From assembly GCF_040054535.1 (NCBI RefSeq), contig NC_090783.1, positions 2,437,501 through 2,501,500 on the forward strand: a stretch of 64,000 nt of DNA, read 5' to 3'. Origin of the DNA: Antennarius striatus. Taxonomy: Eukaryota > Chordata > Actinopteri > Lophiiformes > Antennariidae. The first letter of the stretch is position 1; each line of letters opens with the position of its first letter. Below the pieces are notes generated by a model. The model was not told where the DNA came from, ran no database searches, and saw only the letters and a list, made by a program, of their open reading frames with translations. Positions 29,678-63,630 of this stretch are shown here, piece by piece. A program made the position numbers and the translations under genes.

Positions 29678-32600
29678 TTAACGCTCAAGTCCGAGTGAAA
29701 CGCTGCCGCTGTAGCGGTGCAGCGTCACGTCTCCGTTGTGGTGTCCAGTCAGCAGCGTGTCTCCCCTTCCCCATCGTGCCAGCTGCCAGCCTTCGCTCTC
29801 AGGAGCCCCCACCATCATGGAGGCCCCCCGACACCCAAGCTCCCACACGCAGACGCAGCCGCTCTGGCTCAGGCCCACCACGCTGCAGCTGCTGACGTCT
29901 GCTTCACACAGCCTGTGGAGAAGAGGTGGATGTGAGTCATGGTTATGTGCGAGAGACCCCCCGCCCCCCCCAGAGTCATCGTCTTACCTGCCGGACCAGG
30001 ATGTGGGCGGATACAGCCGAGACGCTGGAGTGGATTTCCCATTCAGAGGGTTGATGGCGACCAGTGAAAGCAGTGCAGTCTTTTTTTTCTCCTCCTTTTG
30101 CTCCTGATCTTTCTCTGTGGCCTCGACTTCTTCTTCCTCCCCCAGGGAGCAGAGGAAGTGATGCTGCAGCAGGACGAACAATACCCCCTGTGCACAAAAA
30201 AACCACACAGGAGTAAAACCAGGAAGCGTGACGAAAACGGGCCAACGGTTGTCGCGGAGACAGCCGACTTACGCAGTCGGAGTATCCTCTGAGACAGGCG
30301 GCGTGGGACAAACCGTCTCCAAACACGATCCGACGCAGCAGCTGCCCCGTCCTCACGTTCCTTCATGGGGACGATTTAAAACAACAGATCGCATTTTGTC
30401 TCAGCCCAACCAAATTAATTACATCATCAGTTATCTGTAATTGTGTTGTCTGCAGTTGCGAATTATGGAAATATCACAGGAAAAAAGAAATACAGTAGAA
30501 CCTCGAGATAGGACTGTTTTGATATACGAGCCATCGCTCTGTCCATATTTTTGATATTATTTTCGGTGGATGAATACAACATCAGTGAGACCGGATCTCG
30601 TTCTTTACCACGTGTTGGTGGATGGATACAGTGATTCATACCAAACAAAGAGGCGCCCTCCCTCGTCCGTGCCGATCAGAGCATCCGTAAGTCCGTCCAC
30701 TGGAGCGAGAGCCCCGACACAAACGCCAGGAGATGTCAGAAGCTGAGAGCTCGGCGCGCTGGAGGACAGAGATGAAAGCTTAAGATTCCTGTGAGATGAG
30801 AAGCTTTAAATTCAACCCCAGCTCTGCCTTACCTGCCGCAGTCCGACAGAGTAAACGCCCGCAGGGCAGAGCCAGAGGCTTCATGGGAGGAGGCGACCAC
30901 TCTGGATTTGGGCATCCCCACCACCGCCTGGACAAGCCCCTCACAGAGGAGCAGCTGACGGACGCTGGAGCAGGACAGCAGTCTAGGCAAAGAGACGACG
31001 GGGAAAAAAGAATGAATTGTTAAAAAATTTAACACCAATAAAAATTAAAAAAAGCAGTAAAGCCTGGGAGAATTTGCTGCGCTCACCTCACTTCTGTGAT
31101 TTCTAACTGACCCAGCGTCACACACATCAGCTCGGCAGCATCCGGGACAGGAAACACACTGATCACAGGCTAGAAAAACAAACACGACGATCATAAACCG
31201 TTACATCCTCAAAGCTCCGCCTCTAAACTGTGGTTACATTTGAGCTTCAACAGACAACGACGGATTCGTTTCAAATTATGTACAGCTTTGAAAAAATGTC
31301 ACTTCCTGTTTGATTCCATGCACTTCGTTCAGATTTTGCTGATGTTGTCATTCCTCCTAGACTTTAGTGTAAGGCTACAAAGTTACACATTTATTTTATT
31401 TATTATTTATTATTATTATTTATTAATTTTTATTTTTTCATTGGTGACAATAAACAAACAATCTGGACAGGATGTTTTATTTTGAAAGGTAACCGGTGCT
31501 CACCTTATTAAAGGTCCAGGTGTGCATTAAGCTCCAATCAGATTCTGACTTCTGGCTCCAGAGACAAACCGCCCACTTTCCAGCTGCTGCCACATAAAAC
31601 CCCCCCGAGGGTGCAGGCAGACAGCAAACGTCCACCAAACGGCCCCCTGCTGGGGCCTGAACACACACACAGCAATACACACCATTCAGTTACTGAGGAT
31701 GTTTCAAACCGCACACTGAAGTGGAACAGAAGTTAGTGACGCTGCTAACCTTCAGCGTGGCCTTGCAGCTCATGCCTCCGTCCTGCAACTGGATCCCGGG
31801 GGCCGTCGGGGGCTCAGGAGGTTCAACATTCTGGGACGGATCCTGGATCTGAGCAGAGGGGGAGGTGGGAGGCTGGCTGAGAGGGAGGGAAGTGAGGGAC
31901 GGACAGGGAGACAGGACTGGAGGGGACAGGGCCTGAGTGGAGGGGCTGTAAGGGGGAGGCAGAATGAGAGCCGGGGCAGTGGGTGACGCTGTCAGGGGGA
32001 GGGCAGCAGGTTCGGGGTACGGGGTGAGTCCCAGCGCTGGTAGTTTGGGTTCGGAGAGGAGAGTGGAGGAGTAGGGAGCTGACGCCAGGGGGCTCATCAG
32101 GAGCTGGGAGGGGGCTCTGTGCAGAGCGGCAGGACTTGTGGCGTCTCCAGGAGGTGGTTTCTCTTTCTGATGCGGAGCAGGAGACTCTGCTGGACCTTCA
32201 CGGTCATCACACGCCTGTAGAGTAACAGCTTTGGCTTCGCTTTGGTGACTTATGGAGGTCTGATCCTCCAGAGTACGAACCAAACCTGCTGGCTCTTCTA
32301 CCCGACTCAGAGTTAAGTCCTTTTGGCCTCCAGGTCTGTCGGTAACGTTGATGTGAGGTTGTGTTTTAAGAGACCGCTCAACGTTCGTCTGTCCAGGACT
32401 GGACAGACTGACAAAATTTTTCTCCGTGTAATGATCCAAACGGTCGTCACCATCGTGAACCTGATCATCCTCACACTTTGGGTGAGGATGATCAGTCTGC
32501 TGCTCTCTGAGGGCGTCTCTGCTGGATGTCTCTTCAGGTGAGGCCCGTCCTGTTGGTTCACCTGTGGGCTGGCGTTCTCTGATCACATTCTGGACGTCTA

Positions 32601-35032
32601 CTGACTGCGAAGCATCCTGCTTTCCTTCAGCGAGATTGGACGAACACGAGGTCGTAGGAGTGAGGCTGAGAGGAAGCGGAAGAGGCGTCACCGGATCGCC
32701 GCCATCGCGGTGTGTTTCGTAGCGCCGGATGCTACTGCGTGTGTTGGAAGACGGGGACGCAAACAGTTCGACTCCTGATTCCACAGCGACTTGTCGGAGC
32801 TTGTGCAGCTTCAAAAAGGCAAATTGATCATCAGGGAGATGGAAATCTTGTACGATGTCAAAGGTCATCAGCTTTTTCGCCAGTGGGCCGAGGGACAGAG
32901 AGGGAGGAGGAAGAAGAGAGGTTTGTGAAGACGGAGAGGAGGGCAGGAGGAGGGACTGGAAGGAATCAGCACCTGTGGGACGAAAAGAAAGAAACACAAT
33001 GTTGTGATTAATATAACACTCTAATTCACTATTTTTTCTCTGACACAAACACATAAAGATCCTTACTCATCTGCGAAGATCTGCTCGTTCTGCTGCTGTT
33101 CAGAAATATGGGATAGACCCCATGTGCAGCGGCGGAGCCAGACTCAGACTGGGCCGTGTTCCCACCAGGACAAGGCTGTGTAGCTGTGCTGTGGGTGGAG
33201 GCGGGTTGGGAGGCATCTGTGGCTGGAAAAGTTTCTCCTGGACTGAGCTGATGAGAGTCTAAACTAAGAGAACGTCGTGGCGTCTGAGCTCTCCTCCTCC
33301 TGCTCCAGCTTCTTCTCCTCTTCCTACCTCTCGATGGAGGAGCGGTGGCGATGGCGGGAGAAACACAAGAACCCACGTCCATTTGAGAAGCTGAGTTTGG
33401 AACTGATGTCTCACCGGAGCTCTGGCTCCTCAGCCCAGCAGACGCGTCCGCTGCCGGCGATGAGTCCACACGGCGTCCTGCAGACGGAGATGGCGCGCGA
33501 CCGTTCCATCCTTTGCCGCGGCCTCGGCTCCTGCGATGTCGTCCGATGTTCAGCTGGGAGAGGATGACGGCCTGCACGTCAGGCTGGCTCTGTGACGATG
33601 TCATACGTCTCGTGGTTCGGATGTAGTACTCCGCCGGGAAAAGCAGTCCTTCCACAAGAGTGCAGGATTCCAGGAGTCCGGCTCCCTTTACCTCACACCC
33701 ACTTTTTTCCTCTTTTTTTTCAACCGAATTCTCAGGAATATCTTTATGTTCCATTTTCTTTGTCTCATTTTGATGAGTGTTTTTATCTCTACTGTCACAC
33801 GACCTTCCATCTTTCTGTCTGCTATTCTCACCATCTTCCTCTCCCCCTCTTTCCTTTCTTCCTCTGTTAAGTGTGCTATCTTGATTCCTTCCATCAGTTT
33901 GTATATCAGGGGTCTCACATGTGAGCAGCAAAGAGACCGACTCTGCTTCTTTTCCCCCCTCAGATCTCAACTCTGCCTCTTTTTCACTTTGTTCTGGTCT
34001 TCCCAGTTTTTCCTCTCCCTCCATATCTCCTGTGTTGTCTTTTCCACAAGTGTTCCAATGTGAAAGCAGCAGAGAGGGAGATTCAGATTCTGTACCAGAG
34101 AGCTGATCTTCATTTTTACTTTCAACCTCTGTTCCCTCATTTTTAAGTCTTCCTTCACGTCCCTGATCAGTCTCCATTCTTTCACTCTGCTCCCGTCCTT
34201 CTTCACTGATGTCCACAATAGTGCCAGCCTCAGTGCTCCTCTTTTCCCATCGCAGACGGCTGCGTCGAGACCTGAGGCGCAAGGCAGGACTGGGTCTGTG
34301 AGCTTTGGTGGCATCACAGCAGGGATGTGTAGTTTGTGGACCATCAGAGGGGAGCGAGAATCTGATCACCTGGGGCGTCCTGGTGTCTGAATCTGTAGGA
34401 CCTGGATAAAAACAGAAAACTGGTTAATTCTAATTTGCGCTTCTCAGAGTAGTGACAGTTTAATGTTTTCATATAGTTTACACACAGTTCAACTACAATG
34501 AAGTTTAGCATCCTGGTTGTTGCAGCTGATTAGGATAGACTCACCTCCAGTGTCTCTCTGGTCCTGGGGTAAACCTGATGCTGCCCTGTTGGGGGTGTGC
34601 AGCCCAGGTGAAGCAGACTTGCAGCTGGGGTTAGACGTAACCTCTGGGTTTCTCTGGTCCTGGTGGTTTTGTTCTGCGATCCTGCTCCTCACATGTTTCC
34701 GCACTGCTTCTGAACGCTCTGCACGCTGTAAGACAATCACCCGCAAAGTGAGACAGACTAACGACAGCGCGCTTACAGGGATTAAATCTAATAATGACTC
34801 TTACCTGCAGTCTCTGGACTGTCCGTAGATACTCCTTTTGTAACAGTGCTAACTTCCTGCGAAGCTGAATAGGTAAAACGTTAATGTGTAGTAGCTGAAG
34901 GAGGAAGACACACAGTTCAGGGTGGCAGTGGGTGTGTGAGCAGCACTGCATTACCTTCTCCTTGTCATCACAGTGTAGTGTTGTCCTCAGCTGCTCCTCA
35001 CAATGGAGGATATCTGCCACATTCCTCTCCAT
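29678..35032 (-). CDS. palb2: Partner and localizer of BRCA2
   Basis: Exons in gene order: 34955-35032, 34805-34864, 34545-34725, 33067-34401, 31750-32972, 31504-31656, 31087-31169, 30833-30982, 30642-30758, 30273-30360, 29988-30187, 29678-29912. They total 3903 nt (1300 aa; human PALB2 has 1186). PALB2 links BRCA1 to BRCA2-RAD51 in homologous recombination. The N-terminal coiled coil that pairs with BRCA1 reads [20 protein letters not shown]. The chromatin-association motif is [17 protein letters not shown] in the first large exon, and an [17 protein letters not shown] block matches a conserved human segment (DFQLPDEDFGPLKL). The seven small exons at the end encode the WD40 propeller that holds BRCA2 ([43 protein letters not shown]). 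Both central exons are low in conservation and rich in Ser, Pro and Glu, as in other species. A CA/TG array lies just upstream of the start. Intron 10 carries a transposon end. Confidence 0.95.
30493..30575. mobile_element. Tigger/pogo-like terminal fragment in palb2 intron
   Basis: CAGTAGAACCTCGAGATA preceded by TA is the typical terminal repeat of pogo/Tigger DNA transposons. About 80 bp follow, with no matching right end. It lies in the intron between palb2 exons at 30273-30360 and 30642-30758. Confidence 0.5.
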
Positions 35033-35044
35033 CCCGTTCACTCC

Positions 35045-35047
35045 ACA

Positions 35048-35099
<52 letters not shown>
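35045..35099. repeat. (CA)n microsatellite in palb2 leader
   Basis: About 24 CA units start 13 bp upstream of the palb2 ATG. In the transcript this is a GU-repeat leader, if transcription starts further upstream. Confidence 0.9.
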
Positions 35100-35100
<1 letters not shown>

Positions 35101-36656
35101 ATGCTACAACGCAGCTAGCAAGACATTTTAGCTGTTGTAGCGCATTGTAGCCATAAATGCTATCTTAACCTGTGGATTAAGTAAACGCACGTTCCCACGT
35201 CGTTATATTCCGAGCTACACTTTCACGTTACGAGTAAATAAAAACGTTTTCTACACATAAACGTGTCTATTTTTAAACCATTTGAGTGACAAAGTGTCTT
35301 GAAGTGCACTATAGCTAACACTTCGGCAGACTTACTGCAGCACCGTTGATGTTCCGACGTAGGTTGTTTTGGCGATCGATCGTGCGTGTATCGATTTAGT
35401 TCTAATCTCCCGCGAGTCCCTCGAGCAGGCACGAGCAGTCGTCTTCAGATGACTCGATCGGACGCATCAGGTAAGAAGTTTTCTATTTTCTGCTTAATAT
35501 CGAAATACGACGAAGGAACAAAACAATTGTTTCACCATAGTTGGTTATAAATTCCTAGAATACCAAACATGCAGAACTGCTTTATGTTTGTTCTCTACTT
35601 CTCTTGTCAAGAAAATATGGACATTGAGCTTGTGTAAATTAAATCCGTCACAAGCTAGCTTGGTATTTCTCTCATTATCGCTCACATTTGGAACAACATC
35701 TAAAGTTTCCTTTTGTGGGTCATGGTTTGCAATAATTTAGATAAATCACTTTTATTTTTTTTAATTTTTGCTGAAGAAAAACCACCGATGTAAAAAAAAA
35801 AAATAAAGTAGTGAAATAACCAACTAAAATTCGCATATTTTATTATTGATATATCAGTGGGCGGCATTTAATTAAATAATATTAGAAGATTCTTTAACTT
35901 GATTTTTTTATGTTTAATACCAAAATACAGTTATTCACAAACAAAAGTTTTCCACTGGTGTGAATAAACTTTTCAGAAAGTCTCGTTACGTCACATAGGA
36001 CTGTACCATTGTATTTTGCAATATAACCTATGATTTTAAACAAATTCAGCCAATTTATTAGACATATCCAAAACATAATTCTCATCATTTTTGGTAGTTT
36101 ACAGTTCCCACCCTCAAGAAACAACACCCCCCCCACTTCTACCAGAGTGGTTCAGCCCTCTTTCGACTTCCGGTTGTTCTTGACACCTGCATGGGTTAAT
36201 TTAGTGTAAAAAATAAATCAAGACAATCAGTTATATATGACAAATTTAATATTCATATAGCTGCTCCGGGATATTGTTATAAATATGTACCTAGATGCAA
36301 GTAAACCATTTATAGAACCATTCCAATGAGGAATTACCTGAAATATGAATCACTGTAGACTGATTCAAATAAAAATAAATTACGAATTACTTTATAGCAT
36401 ATAAGTGGAATTGCTACTCATTTGGCACTCTGTATTGACTAGCAAATCTCAAAATCTTTTTGTATTTAACTTGTGCATATATATGCTACAACTCTATACA
36501 GGTAGGAGAAAAATGGGACTGTATAAATAATACTTTTTAAATACCATTAATGTGTGTATTTGTTTTTCCCTTTGTGCTAATCTCATTAAGCATGTTCTTT
36601 TTGTGTGTGTGTGTGTGTGTGTGTTCATGCATGCACACAACATAAACAGCCGACTT
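35100..36656. other. Intergenic region, palb2 promoter to rdh8 3' end
   Basis: The palb2 promoter is presumably within the first 350 bp; an E2F-like CTCCCGCGAG lies at about 35407. The dctn5 gene that shares this promoter in human is not recognisable. The rest is AT-rich with a short TG run near 36601-36623. Confidence 0.5.
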
Positions 36657-39600
36657 CTAGTTTGGTGAAACCGTCCTGCTCCTCAGACATCCACAGGTGA
36701 GATACTTCATGGCGGTCATGCTGACATGCATCAGAGGACCCAGGTTAAAGAGCATGTGGTAGAAGGCGTGGACAGACAGGCCTCCGGTTTCATCGGCGTA
36801 TTTCAGTGCTACAATGGGCGTGTACTTGGGGTTGGTCAGATTACGGAAGCGTGGTCTGCTTGCTTCAATCACTTTCTTGGTACACTGCAGAGAGTGACAG
36901 GATGAATGTAACATTAGCAGGATTAATCAGTGCTGCAATCAAATGAGGCTTAATCAGGGACCGTGAACTCACTCTGGCGACATCATCAGGTGTTTGTCCA
37001 AAGTTCTCAAAGATGTCAACAGAAGAAGGAAGATAGATGTTCTTGAAGTAGTGCAAAGTGTCAGGATCAGCTCCGGGGTACTCTTTCTTCTTCACATCCT
37101 CAATCATCTTTGCCTCAAATTCTGTATGGACTGGGCCCGGCTCAATCAATGACAGTCTGTGAAGAGAGACACAGAATAAAGAGAGGCAAAAATAACCCAG
37201 TTATTTCTGTAGCACTTTAATAAAAGATTCAGAATGTCCTGTGACGCCTTCAGTATTCTTTTAACCTTTTTTATTTTAATTAACAAATAGATTGAAAATC
37301 CAATAATTTTTATTGGGTATTTAATCGAGGTCAAAATTAAGTTTACAACAGAATCCATGATAAACTAATGTCACCACCATCATATTCAGTTCTATTTTGT
37401 GTTCCTTGCCATTTAGCAAATGTTACCACATGCTGGCACAATTACCAAAGCAAGAGACGTTCTTCCTCCTAAGCAAATTACAGTGTTACTATTTTCATTG
37501 TTAGCATAATAAAATGAACCTCAGAATGAGACTTGAATCCACATATACAGTTTATCAGACAGTGTCTACAGGTAAGTACATCAGATACACTCACGTGACG
37601 TTAAACTTCAGAAGCTGCACTGCCAGACTCTCACAGAAGCCCTCCATCGCAAACTTGGAAGCTGCGTACACGTCGTTAAAAACCACACCTACAGGAACAC
37701 AGGAAGTGTTACATCCAACTAATCATCCAGTCATTTCTGCCCGAGCCACTAACTAACTAGCCTTCCTCGCCTCTCCCCACACATAGGTGTGCTAACCTTG
37801 CAGCCCCATCACGCTGCTGACCACGATGATGTGTCCTCCTTTCCTATTCTTCATATCCGGCATCACCTCCTTGATCATACGGATCACCCCAAAGAAGTTG
37901 GTCTCGAACACTTTCTTCATCTCGTCGATGGGGATGCTTTCCACTGGACCGACGAGGCCGATACCTGCGTTATTGACTATTGAAGAGGAGAGATTGAGGA
38001 GTCAACATCATGTTGGGGCAGCATGACTCAATGTCAGGAGGATGGACACCCACTGAGGACGTCCACGTGTCGATCTTTGATGCCGTTGATGCACTGTTTG
38101 ACCGACTCGTCGCTGCAGACGTCCAGCACCGCCAGAGAAAGAGTTGTTCCATAGGCGTCCCCCGCAGCTTCCACCAGCTTATCCTTACGTTTTAGATCGC
38201 GCATTGTTGCTATGACTACAAAGAGATGGACAGGGGGAAAAAATGAGCTGAATTGAAAGCAGCAAACCCAACAATTACTCAACCATGTTGCTGTGGAAAA
38301 GTATTTATAATCTTTGTGGTGGTTCAGACCAGAATGTGTCCGTAACTGTTGAAAGGCTTGGATATTATGTTGAGGTTTATGTTGAGTTTAGCTTGAGTAC
38401 GACTGACTAGTGGATGGATTCCCATGAAAAGACCTGCTAAGACATGCCCCCAACGGGATTAAATGTAATCACCATTTTGATCCTATGATTTTTCCTCTGT
38501 CAGTCATAAGGAAAACAAAACATTTCCATACCTTCAGAACTAAAGATGTTCCCATTAGCTCGGTATTGCGCCTCCACCCTGGCTTCAAATCAGCAGTTCT
38601 CAGAATGCTCATAGTTTAATATCACAATCCCAGGTCAATCTCCCTCTTGCGGTTTTGTTTTGAGTGATGGATTCTTCGCTCCTGTTTGCCAGTATCTCTC
38701 CTACAATTATGTTCTTTCAGTTTCCGTGGGGTGCATCCAAGTGTGATTTTCTGACACTCCCTTCCTACCTGCTACTCCAGGTCTAAGCCTTCAGGTTTCT
38801 GCCACAAATTAAGCAATAGAAGTGTGATTAGTCTGTCTGCTTGGGGCAAATAAGGATACAGAAAGACATTGATACCTCCCCCAGAGTGAGAAGACATTCA
38901 TTGGTTCTGACTGCATGCAGGTTCAAACAAGAGATAAAAAACTAATATGGATTTCTTTATGTTTTCTGTCTTGAATCATCCTTCTTAATTTCTTCCTCAG
39001 ATACGACAACAATGGAAAAGTCTAAAGATAGTATTTCTAGTAAAGATAATCTTAAGCAGCCCTAATATAGACACTCTTGTCAGTTTCTGGACAGCATTAG
39101 AGTCTCGCGGTGGAGCTTGCACCACCTGGCCCTTCCAGGAATAGCCCTCACCAGCTTGTCCTCCACAATGGAGCTCAGTGAGCCTAAGTCAGGCTGTAGT
39201 GGGGCTTTAGTCATTGTTCCATGTATGGGTTAGGTTGGGATCATTCACAGACATGTGACACTGACTGAACCTTCTCAGATAAAATACCAAGAATTAGTCC
39301 ATTGCTGTGTTTCCTGTTAGTTTTCTTCAGAACAGCCTGCTTGAGTTCAAGCATTTTAACAAGTTTGGCGTTATTCATGTTAATGTTGAACAGTCATGCA
39401 AAATAAAGATGTTTTTTAGTTTTAAGGAATTGGTTTTTTAATGGCTATAATGGAGTTTCCTCTTTTTGTCTGGCTTCTGAATTTGTCCAGGTTAAATATT
39501 TGTCCCTTAGGTTTTTAAACCTAAAAGCAATGGAACTAAAATAGCCCATTTTCATCCTAATCCTGAAACAGAGCTTTACGACGACTTTATTATACCTCTG

Positions 39601-40168
39601 AAGACTCCTGAAAACAGTTAACCGTGACCTTTGTGGCCTCCGTGTGGGAGAGGAAGTAGGCTGTTTCCTCTTCATCGTTCAGCAGGGAGCACTTTGTCTG
39701 CTTTTATTGTTCATTCCAGTTCTTTTTCCAGGATCAGACCGTTATCTTTAAACCGTTATCTTTCCAAATAAGTGGTTTCCTTTATATATTTATTAACCAA
39801 ACTGCTGCGGGTGTGCATCACTCAGCTTTAGATGGGCATCCCGCATCAGTGGGTTCGATTACAGGATCATTTGGACTCTATAATACTCTTATGAGCGCTC
39901 ATGATGTAAGCATCTTATGTTTACACAATAAACAGAGGAGTGAACTTAATAAATAATGAAAAATCCTCTATGTACATCCAGTGGTTTTATTTCTAAGTGT
40001 GTGTTTTCCTCCTGTCTCTCTGTCACTCACAGGTAAAGCATCGGTAGGAGCAGCCGACCTACCGTGATAACGCTTCTGCTCGTCCTTGGCCAGCATCACG
40101 GCCATCCTCAGGCCGATGCCGGAGGAGCAGCCGGTGATCAGCACCACTTTCTGCCCGGGACCTGCCAT
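36657..40168 (-). CDS. rdh8: Retinol dehydrogenase 8, photoreceptor type
   Basis: Exons in gene order: 40063-40168, 38054-38215, 37797-37976, 37595-37688, 36973-37156, 36657-36884. They total 954 nt (317 aa; human RDH8 has 311). This short-chain dehydrogenase reduces all-trans-retinal to retinol with NADPH in photoreceptor outer segments, the first step of the visual cycle after bleaching. Shown by the cofactor loop TGCSSGIG (residues 12-19), NNAGIG, the catalytic YAASK in [22 protein letters not shown], and the family-typical EPGPVHTEF and [12 protein letters not shown]. The tail ends in [13 protein letters not shown]; the paired Cys resemble the acylated tail of human RDH8. The start ATG is in an ideal ACCATGG context. 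rdh8 next to a type V collagen gene matches human RDH8-COL5A3. A CRX/OTX-like palindrome lies about 110 bp upstream. Intron 1 is the longest (1.85 kb). Confidence 0.95.
38216..40062 (-). other. rdh8 intron 1
   Basis: Noncoding. A 76-codon open frame on the minus strand (39445-39675) has no recognisable domain, and no repeat family was identified. Confidence 0.5.
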
Positions 40169-40275
40169 GGTGCCCCCCTGCCTCTGCACCCTGCTGCCAG
40201 ACTGAACCGCGAGCCCCCCACCCGGGATGAATGGTTGACGGAGGTAAGAGGATAAGACAGACAGTCACATGGACG

Positions 40276-40284
40276 GGATTATCC
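40276..40284. promoter_or_regulatory. CRX/OTX-type palindrome upstream of rdh8
   Basis: GGATTATCC contains GGATTA (reverse of TAATCC), the core bound by the photoreceptor homeodomain factors CRX and OTX2, in a palindromic layout. It lies 108 bp upstream of the rdh8 start codon. A further TAATC-type core is at about 41087. Confidence 0.5.
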
Positions 40285-40626
40285 AGCGGGTATACGGCCT
40301 CTCTGCTCGCCTTTCTTCCATTAAGTCCACGATGGGACCTGAAAACCAGCTTCAGCTCAGAGGAGAAATGGCGCCGCCCAGTGGTTGTGATGACACATCT
40401 GCCCTGGAGGGGCTGTTTCTGCTCTCCCTGAGCCAAGAAACATGAAACATGATCATGTCAAAGGATGATTACTGATTCATTGATAAGAGAAAGTTCTGTC
40501 TGTCTAATCTACTGATATACATACTAGAAAGGCCTGCTGGGAAAGGTTCAGTTTACATGGTTTATACACAAACAGATGGAATTATTTCTTTTGTCTTTAT
40601 TTGACAGAGTAAATATCTAAGTCCCT

Positions 40627-40890
40627 CACACACACACACACACACACACATGCACGCACACACACATAAACACATGTGCGTGCACACATATACAAACATG
40701 TGCACACACACACACATGCATACACGTGTGCACATGCACAACCGCACACGCGTTCACACGCATGTGCACACACACACACACACACACACACATGCATACA
40801 CACATACATATACACACACATACGCATAAATCTAACTTTCTCTCTCATACACACACACAGACACCCACACACACACACACACACACACCA
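40627..40890. repeat. Compound CA-rich satellite
   Basis: CA arrays are interrupted by TG, CG and TA dinucleotides (alternating purine-pyrimidine almost throughout, such as ACACATGTGCGTGCAC), so the tract is a good Z-DNA candidate. It is 460-720 bp upstream of rdh8. Confidence 0.9.
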
Positions 40891-41742
40891 GTGTAGCTGC
40901 CAATCATCCATTTCAACGGCCTACTTGGAGCGGAGGGCTGGGTGTTAGTGAATTTGCCTGGAATCTGTTTACCTAATCAAACAGCTCAGCAGGAATCTGA
41001 GCCTCGGAGCCATTTAGTTGTGTAACCAAACACAAACAGCAGAAACATGTAATCTACATGAAACACAGCCACCAACACGCTGGATAATCACACAGAAAGG
41101 CTGTACATGTGTTCATTACTGATGTAAAATGTTGTTTGATTATATGATTATAGATTCAACACATTTATTCTCCTTCAATTTATTTTTCTCACTATAAATA
41201 TTCCTTTTTAGCCACCTTAAATTCATTTTCCTGTATTCATTTCTGACATGAAAACGGAACGTATTCCGACTTTCACTTGAAACGACAAACCAGATCCTCT
41301 TCAGGCTGTAACTGAATCACATGTTAGTGATTCTTGACATTAAGGACCAAAACATTTACTTCTCAGGTAGGATAGACTAATGTAAATGCGAGGTGAGGCA
41401 GGACAGGGGAGGCTCGTCGGTATTCATGTGTGTGCATGCACCAGCGCTCTAATGCCGTCTGCCGTTTTCACCCAATAAACTGCTCCCAAAACCCCCTAAA
41501 AGGTTTCTGATACCTCCCAGCGAGCGGTTTTGTCTGAATTTTCCACATTAGAGATAAAGAATGATGAACCTTTGAAGAGAACATTCTGTCGTACCTTAAC
41601 TATAGGAGGAATAAATCTCTATCTATGTGAGTGTGTTTGAAGAGTGTGTTGGGTGGGCAAAGACAGACAGGCACTGGAATTTGGAATCTGCAGCAGCATA
41701 TTTTTATTAGTTGGGCAGCAACGTGTTCCTGTCCCAGCATGC

Positions 41743-41744
<2 letters not shown>

Positions 41745-41790
<46 letters not shown>
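41745..41790. repeat. (TG)23 microsatellite
   Basis: A perfect TG array between rdh8 and col5a3. Confidence 0.95.
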
Positions 41791-41792
<2 letters not shown>

Positions 41793-42174
41793 CAGAGAGG
41801 GAGGGAGACTTAAACTCTTAAACAGCACAATCTGACATTGTTCATGTTGAATTTTTAGGACCTGTAGGGAGACTTTGTGGGTGTGAAGAGAGACAGAACA
41901 CACCTCATGGTCCCTGAATGATGCTCCAAAAAATGGAGCAAACATTATTTTTCCTCAGTGTAACATATATCCTGCATCGATGTGTTATTTTTTAATGAAA
42001 ATCATCTGAAATCTGACGTTTCCATGGTAACAACAATGCATAGAAATTGTAGAAAAAAATAATTCCCCTAAAGTGATTGGATATTATTCTGGTTCACACC
42101 TGTGTGAACAGACGATGACGCGCTCCAAATCACGTTCCAATACGGTCCCACGAGCTTCAACCAGGAGTCTCTGC

Positions 42175-42262
42175 GGAGGGAGGGGTCGCCCTGGAGATGA
42201 GGGGAGGAGGAGGAGGGTGAGGAAGAGGAGGAGGAGGAGGAGGGAAAAGAAAGTGAGGAGAG
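42175..42262 (+). promoter_or_regulatory. Purine-only tract upstream of col5a3
   Basis: Nearly pure A/G, with (GGA)n runs, about 320 bp before the col5a3 start codon. Tracts like this are often nuclease-sensitive and can form triplexes or quadruplexes; here this is inference. Confidence 0.4.
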
Positions 42263-42444
42263 AGTCGTGCCGGTGAAGGAGCAAAGATCTTCCAGGATTA
42301 GGACTTCTCCCCGCTGCTCTCCCCTCTTCACCCGTCCACCCACCCGGGGGGTTGTGAGAACAGACAGACTGGAGTGAATGGGCTGCATTGATTAGAACCT
42401 ACAACCAGAATCAGCCTCTATGAGCGCGCACTCATAATTAATTG

Positions 42445-42457
42445 CCACCTGGTGGAG
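42445..42457. promoter_or_regulatory. CTCF-like site at col5a3 promoter
   Basis: CCACCTGGTGGAG is a near-palindromic match to the CTCF core, about 120 bp upstream of the col5a3 start codon. Confidence 0.4.
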
Positions 42458-42578
42458 TGCACGTTGACGCGGGGGCGTGCAAATCAGAGCCGAGGAGTTC
42501 ACCTAGACGCAGGTGTCCCGCAGAGCGCAGGGGAGCGGCGGAGGGGGGTTATTGGCTGTCGTATCGATAGCTTCAAAC

Positions 42579-63630
<21,052 letters not shown>

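Larger units (their letters stand above)
40169..42578. other. Divergent intergenic region, rdh8 to col5a3
   Basis: It separates the two divergent starts. It holds a long mixed CA-rich microsatellite, a TG array, a purine tract, and a CTCF-like site (all listed separately). No gene was recognised. Confidence 0.6.

Noticed and set aside
35447-35470. A possible plus-strand first exon (ATGACTCGATCGG then a GTAAGA donor) divergent from palb2
   Set aside because: It does not match dctn5 or any family I know, and no following plus-strand exon was found before col5a3.
39445-39675. A 76-codon minus-strand frame in rdh8 intron 1 as a mobile-element protein piece
   Set aside because: No motif of any known element family was visible and no flanking repeats were found.
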